In this document: piece by piece, positions 58,303 to 64,000 of the stretch | Numbering within the stretch: position 1 is the first letter of the stretch | How the letters are laid out: every line of letters starts with the position of its first letter | NCBI GenBank assembly: GCA_012064415.1 | Contig: SSNU01000295.1 | Span: 124,001-188,000, forward strand | Length of the DNA: 64,000 nucleotides | Origin: Gyrodactylus bullatarudis | Lineage: Eukaryota > Platyhelminthes > Monogenea > Gyrodactylidea > Gyrodactylidae | Direction: 5' to 3' | Notes under the pieces: generated by a model | What the model saw: the letters and a program-made list of their open reading frames with translations, nothing else | Told to the model about the DNA's origin: nothing | Database searches by the model: none | Translations under genes and position numbers: made by a program

Positions 58303-61284
58303 TATTTATTCAAAATCGAGCTTTGCTAGACTCTAATGAGTCTTCTCCTTGTTTTTTACTATCATACAATCCTGAATAATGCTAGATTATGTCGATAGGA
58401 AGAAGCCTCCCTATTAACCAACTATCAGCCTTATCTAGAACTGCCGACGGAGTGCTAGTCAAACTTCTTTTTGTCAACTTCCTGAGTACGCCAAAAGTTC
58501 CAAATTGAGTCGATCCTAGGACTTTTAGGCGGACAGTCGATTTTATTTTATACCAGCTTTTCTATTTATTCTTTTCTAGATTTAGATCGATGACAAGGTC
58601 TGTAACAGACCGTCTGTTATTAAAATGTAAATGGTTTCGTATATAATTTTCAAGAAATTTTAAGTTTCTGAATTCAGCATTAAATATGTGTCCAGAAGGA
58701 AGTTGTATTTCTGTGGATTTATTTAAGATTAGGAATGAACAAATTGTACAAGAAGAAATAACTGAATAAATTTTTCTTACCGAATATTTATTGTGTAAAT
58801 ACTGTCCCTCTGTCCACTATGATTTCTTGATCAGAACTAACATTATTCAATCTGTGTATTGATTCGAATTCTGATCTGAGGTATGTTTGTTTGAGTGTCT
58901 GAGAATTCTCACATCTCTCAAACATGATTACATAGGGGGAATAAAACTAATAATTCGAACAGATAAAGACAAGAGGATTCATTCTTCCTCTTGTGTGTAC
59001 ACTTGACAAGAATCTTATCTGAGAACAAGTTGGAAGAGTTTGAGTACACAATCAGACTGGAAAGAATCAAAGAAAAATTTCAGACTGACAGCTTAAAATG
59101 AATAAAAAATTAAATGTATTTGATTTTCAAAGATACCTGTCATTAGTAATGAATGATGAGAATGATTATCTAAAAGTTTCCCTTATCTTAGCATGCATTT
59201 TAAGACAGTTTCAAAAATACATTTCTATACTTTGGATCTCTATGTCTTGATTAGGGTTTGAATGACTTGTTAGTTTTAAAGTATATTTAAAATAATTTTC
59301 TTTTTTCCTGTTGCCATGATACTCTAACTTTTTCGAAGTGGGGTTCCATCTAATTTTCACTAATTCAATGAATTTCTTTAATTTGGAATGAGATATATTA
59401 TATCTAGAGCTAGTTGACATCTAAGTTTAGAATCTACTAAATTTACAAAAAACTCATAATTTTTATCTATTACGAAGATTTAAAGCAACTTAATTCTAAC
59501 AATTCGGATCAACATTCGACCAAAAATTTGGCCAAAGAGATTGAGAGAAATTCGCCCTAATTTTTCTTTCTTTTTATAACTTATTGTCTCATTTCATTAT
59601 TTTAATGGGATACTAAAATTATTTGTTCCCCTCTATTCTTTGAGATATATTGAGTTTCTTGTAAAAATTGTAAATTCTAATCTTCATGTTAATTTATATA
59701 TCAGGAAACTCTTATATTTTTGAACTGGGGTTTTCATAGAGTTCATGTTTCGTCTGTGAAATAAGAGATTATAAATTTTACGGTGGATACCTTCCCTTAA
59801 TTCAATGAATTTCTTTAATATGAGATAAGATATATATCTAAAGTAAGATCTCATTGTACATGAAAGTATTCTTTAGTATTGTTGAATTTCTTGTAATCAT
59901 ATTCTGAAAGTACCAAGAGAGACAATGAACCAGATTAATTAATTAACTCTTTCTTGAAGTTCATTATTATATTATCAATTGTCATATGTTTGTGGGAACA
60001 AGTTGAAGGATTGTTCCACCATACCTAACCTCCACCACCCCTAGTATTTTACTATGTTTTAATGATTTTATGAAAGCAGATCTTTGATGCCTATTGTATT
60101 CCATATAAAGATTAATTTAACTGAGAATGTCATATAGAAATATTATATTATATTCTGGAATTTAAGTTGATTACACATCAGATACTAATCCATTTTCCAT
60201 TATTAATATTCAGATATACACTGTATAATATACAGTGTATATTGTTCAGCATTATATGGTAACATTACTTGTAATGCAATTATAATATTTTCCAATGAAT
60301 TGTATTCTTCCATAAAAGAATTTTTAACCTCAGAATTAATATCCATCAATGGTACTGTTATTTTATTATTAATTCTAAAAAATTATTTTTAGAGGCCTGT
60401 TCCTATGTAAATTTAGATTTCTCATGAACCTCAAATAATACAAATCCAAAGATAAGATGAAATATGGAAGAATATATAGAAAACCTTGATTGATTTTAAG
60501 AAAAATGTTCATTTTTCAAATTTCGATGGTCAAAAAAAGTTTTTAATCATAATAGACAAAAAAATCAATTATGCTGAATCTGTTCCAAGGATTAACCTTA
60601 TTTTTTTGAAATTCCTTTGACTATTCGGCCACTTTCGAATCGATAAAAATTTTGAGCTCAAATTTTAAAAAGGGGAATCATATTTCAAATCAAAGTTTGA
60701 AAAATAACAATACAATTTGTAATTCTCAAAAAATTTTTTTATCAGAATAAAGAAATTTATCATAGAGGTTCTCGCTCAAGCTTTTCAAGGAAGTTCAGAA
60801 TTCGATACATTATATTGAATTTCTTCAAAAAAGAATAAATTTCGAGTAAGATATTCTTTCATCTCCTCATACATGTCAGTCAGAGAGTTATGGAAATAAA
60901 CTGATATCTCCTCTTGATAAGATATCTCAAATTCACATGATATCGATAAGTTTAAACTAATGTTCAAATCTTTTCCAACAATAGAATAAATTTATTTATT
61001 TTCCTCATTACAATGGAAAAAATAGTACAGTATAGTTGAAACGGTATGTGATTATAAGTATTTTCTCTTCAATTTGATCAAGATTACCATATGCCAGTTT
61101 AGGAATTATCTATCCTAGTTTATCACTAGAGCATTATTTGAGTATATAAAAAAGATAAATCAACTTTTCATAGTGTACACCTAAATAATCCTTTTTTTAT
61201 TGTTAATTTTGATGATTTTTATCATTTAATATTGTTTATTTTTACAACGAATTTATTTTATTCTAAAAAATGTTTATATTTTAA
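58303..61284. other. Spacer with minor repeats
   Basis: CTAGTT-family ends occur at about 59409 (CTAGTTGACATCTAAGTTTA) and inverted near 59665-59695, so a diverged copy probably spans 59409-59695. A short exact palindrome is listed separately. No ORF is supported. Confidence 0.35.
60214..60242. repeat. Perfect 14-bp-arm palindrome
   Basis: ATATACACTGTAT and ATACAGTGTATAT flank AAT, pairing completely with one central base. It could form a small cruciform. No neighbouring gene gives it a role. Confidence 0.6.
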
Positions 61285-62888
61285 CCCTCATCCGGATAGA
61301 AAAAAAATAACGTGAATGGTCAAATGGGGTCCAATGGACCCCAACTAAATTTTCAATTTATTTGGCACATATATCACAAAAAACTTTAAAATGTTCATAA
61401 CAAACAGGATTGTTACACTGAAAACATCTTGTCTTTGTTTTTCTGTCCTTATTTCTTGGACATTGAGTACATCTTGATTTTGCGGGGCTTGAGCATAAAC
61501 TTTTACTTGGTGGTGCATGTTCATCAATGGAAATTTCCAAAACCCTTTTTTTTACAATTGTATTTTTCTTCATCAGCTGTTTAGATAGTACTTTTAGTCG
61601 TTGGTAAATGATTGATTGCGAATCTTTTTCAATTTTTTTATTTTGAAATTGAACCGGCAAGAATTTTCTAGATTTTCTTATCGTTCCCACATAAGCAGTT
61701 TTTTTAGATAGTAAATAATTTGATAGCTCCAGGGAAGTAAAAAAATTATCGGCAGTTATCGTTCGGCCTTCATTCAAAAACGGATACGATAGTTCTTTGA
61801 CAACACGCTCTCCCTGTGCTTTGTCCATTCTGCTTCCTTCCTTTCCACAATAAATCTGTGCGTTGATCAAATATGAGGTTTGAGCGTCACATAAGGCCCA
61901 TATCTTTATACCATATTTCCCGGGCTTTGAGGGAATGTACATTCTGAAAGGACAATTTCCACGGAAGCTGACGAGTTGTTCATCAACAGTCATTTTTTCA
62001 GATGGAGTATAGTTTTTTCTACAATTTTCAGTGAAAATGTCAAATAATTCCCAATAATAATTCGCAATTTATCTCGATTTGGAACTGAACTTCTGGTACA
62101 TTTGTCATCGAATCGAAGAAAACGCTTTATTTCTTTGAATCTACTGTTACTCATTGATTCTTTGACATCATTCGAGCCATACTCGCTACCCCATAATTCA
62201 TCAAGCTCCATATTTTTCTGTTTAGAAACACCGAAATACAGACAAATTCCAATCCATGATTTGAGCTCATCAATGTCGAGAAATTTTACCTTTGAAGCTT
62301 GAGTGGAAATAAACTTATTTGTATTTTCAACAATCAGATTCAATAAATTTTCATCAATAAGAAGACTGAAGAAGTCCAAATGGTCAACAGCTTTTTCTGA
62401 ATGTTTATTCAAGCCAGGCTTGAAACGAATGATGTTTTGGGATCCTGTCTTTGAAATTTTAGGTCTTCTATCATAAGTATAATTTCCACATTTTGAAATC
62501 AATGATTGGGAGGAATTTTGCGTTGTTTGAGAATATTCTTCTTCTTCGCTGTCTGAATTATCATTAAGAATGATCAGAACCATCTTCACTTGTAAAATCC
62601 TCTTCATCAGAATCCAAAATTTCTGCTGTAATCGCTTCAGATACGCGAGAAAATACGTCTTTACTTGACATGAATCAATTTTAAAATGAGAGAAATAGCT
62701 ATGGCTGAATCTGTTTGTTTATTTCATTATAAAAATATAACTTAGCTTTAGAAAAATGGTAGGGGCCCATTGGACCCCAAAGAAACATTTACGTAAGGAA
62801 ATTTTCTTTATTATTTTTCCTATAGAAAAAATAAGTCAAGATCAGAAATTGGGTTGGGGTCCATTGGACCCCATTTTCCGGATGAGGG
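61285..62888 (-). mobile_element. piggyBac transposon, 1,604 bp, full length
   Basis: Terminal inverted repeats CCCTCATCCGGA and TCCGGATGAGGG lie directly inside TTAA sites (61281-61284 and 62889-62892), as piggyBac requires. Just inside each end is the subterminal palindrome GGGGTCCAATGGACCCC or a close form, a likely transposase or dimer site. One transposase gene lies on the minus strand but is frameshifted. Confidence 0.9.
61358..62671 (-). pseudogene. piggyBac transposase with two frameshifts
   Basis: The gene starts MSSKDVFSRVSEAITAEILD (62671) and runs out of frame near 62580. The second frame reads to about 62030 (KSWIGICLYFGVSKQKN, DELWGSEYG, FKEIKRFLRFDDK). The third frame runs from there to 61358 and holds the catalytic core (MTVDEQLVSFRGNCPFRMYI, KYGIKIWALCDA, ITADNFFTSLEL) and the C-terminal cysteine-rich finger (CTQCPRNKD, CFQCNNPVCYEH, CDICAK). 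Domain order is complete. With only two small shifts it died recently, unless the shifts are sequence errors. Confidence 0.9.
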
Positions 62889-62892
62889 TTAA

Positions 62893-64000
62893 CCTCTGGC
62901 GCAAAAAGTAGGGCTTAAAAATGTTGATTTTTAACATGAAGCTTACAATTTGAAATGGAATATCAAAAAAAGTCCCATAATTATGGGGTATATTATAATC
63001 TATATTAATATCAATTTGCTGACTACGAGAAGAATTTTATTTTATTGAATTTATTAAAATGATACAAAACTTTGATTTATAGCGGTAATTTCAAAGATAA
63101 GAAAACTCATTGTAATGAACAAGGTCGAAAATATTCTTCTACAAAGTATTTCACTCCATAATGAGTATTTGAGAAGGGTTAAAATCATGATTTGAGTTGT
63201 CTCGATATTTTTTAATTTTGTCAAGATTTTATCCATCACATGAAAATCTTCTCCCTTTTAATGAATTATTCAGTTGCAGGAATACATTTTCATCTAATAG
63301 CATTACATATCATCAGAAAGGTCATGAATGATTCAAATTCCAGCTTACCACTTAGTAAGTATATATATGACCTAATCAAGATTACCCACTCTCAAATTCT
63401 GTAAGACTATCCCATTGATACACACATACATACATAGTACTGTATTGAGGAATGTAACTCAATAATTCCCTACATTATCATCTCGTGTACGTCTAAAATC
63501 GACTGTATTATTATAACTACTAGGAGTAATGAGTAGTCATAAATTTGGGAATTTCAATTGAATTCAATATTATATATATATAATGATATCATATCAAAGT
63601 CTTTCCATCATTCATGTAACGAAATTTCTCCCAATATTGCGTTAACTAAGTGAATTGAAGAAAACCATTGTAAAGCATACAATGTACAATACTCTTTTAA
63701 CAAAAAGACTGCTGTTCCCAACTACAATGAGTCATTTCGATGAATTAAAGAGTCTAATTTCTCCCAGACCCATTCGATAATGAATTAATCTATTGAATAA
63801 ACTGTTTATTAGATTAATCTTATCTTATCGACAGGTGATATTAGAAAAATTTCGTCTAAAATTAAAATAATTCCAACGAATTGATCTTCTATATCACCAA
63901 AATTTTGTTCCATCGACGAATTTTGGATCTTATATTTTTAGACCAATATAATTCTTAGATGTATTGGAACTTATTAAGATGATGGTCGTCATCTTCATCC
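62893..64000. other. Spacer at the right edge
   Basis: A+T-rich, with an (AT)n tract near 63571-63580 and no supported ORF or RNA gene. Confidence 0.4.

Noticed and set aside
1..64000. CRISPR arrays, operons, ribosome binding sites
   Set aside because: The window is from an animal nuclear genome; spliced genes and transposons rule out a prokaryotic reading, and no evenly spaced short repeats occur.
1..64000. Dicyemid origin because of the ultra-short introns
   Set aside because: Most introns here are 52-2,658 nt and the region has long transposon-rich deserts, unlike the uniformly tiny introns reported for dicyemids; kept only as a comparison.

Overview
The window is about 70% A+T and comes from a eukaryotic nuclear genome. 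The genes are interrupted by GT-AG introns and use the standard code. They include a CARD initiator caspase, a BH3-only protein and a type II PIP kinase, so the organism is an animal. The mix of compact genes, mariner/piggyBac/MULE transposons and very A+T-rich spacers would suit a small arthropod such as a copepod, but that placement is a guess.

Layout. Positions 1-17.3 kb hold a dense cluster on alternating strands: partial PIP4K (-), SPRTN (+), EIF1AD (-), TFIP11 (+), CARD caspase (-), CCT1 (+) and a Bim/Bmf-like BH3-only gene (+). Divergent neighbours are 77-129 bp apart and convergent ones 55-72 bp apart. Positions 19.1-23.4 kb hold an intact MULE with an 8-bp target duplication, set against a piggyBac-type MITE, then a mariner relic. 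Positions 24.7-30.6 kb hold SF3B1 (-) and PSMB7 (+), again divergent (115 bp). From 31 kb to the end I see no host gene. This part holds a DD32E transposon with long terminal inverted repeats, Ty3/gypsy-type relics, several MITE families (some nested), a 637-bp hairpin with 287-bp arms, a tRNA-like SINE and a piggyBac with a broken transposase.

Two observations stand out. First, four genes (EIF1AD, CCT1, SF3B1, PSMB7) have first introns of only 28, 29, 32 and 26 nt, although the same window has normal introns of 52-2,658 nt. Each is deduced from frame restoration and protein alignment, and reading through any of them meets a stop codon. Second, the gene at 13.4-17.3 kb encodes a full-match BH3 helix and a TQT dynein-light-chain-type motif, an arrangement best known from vertebrate Bim and Bmf. 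It lies two genes from a CARD initiator caspase.

SPRTN is a DNA-protein crosslink protease; TFIP11 and SF3B1 act in splicing; CCT1 and PSMB7 act in protein folding and turnover; the caspase and BH3 protein act in apoptosis. The clustering looks like compact packing, not an operon. All exon boundaries and domain calls were made by eye; no search was run.
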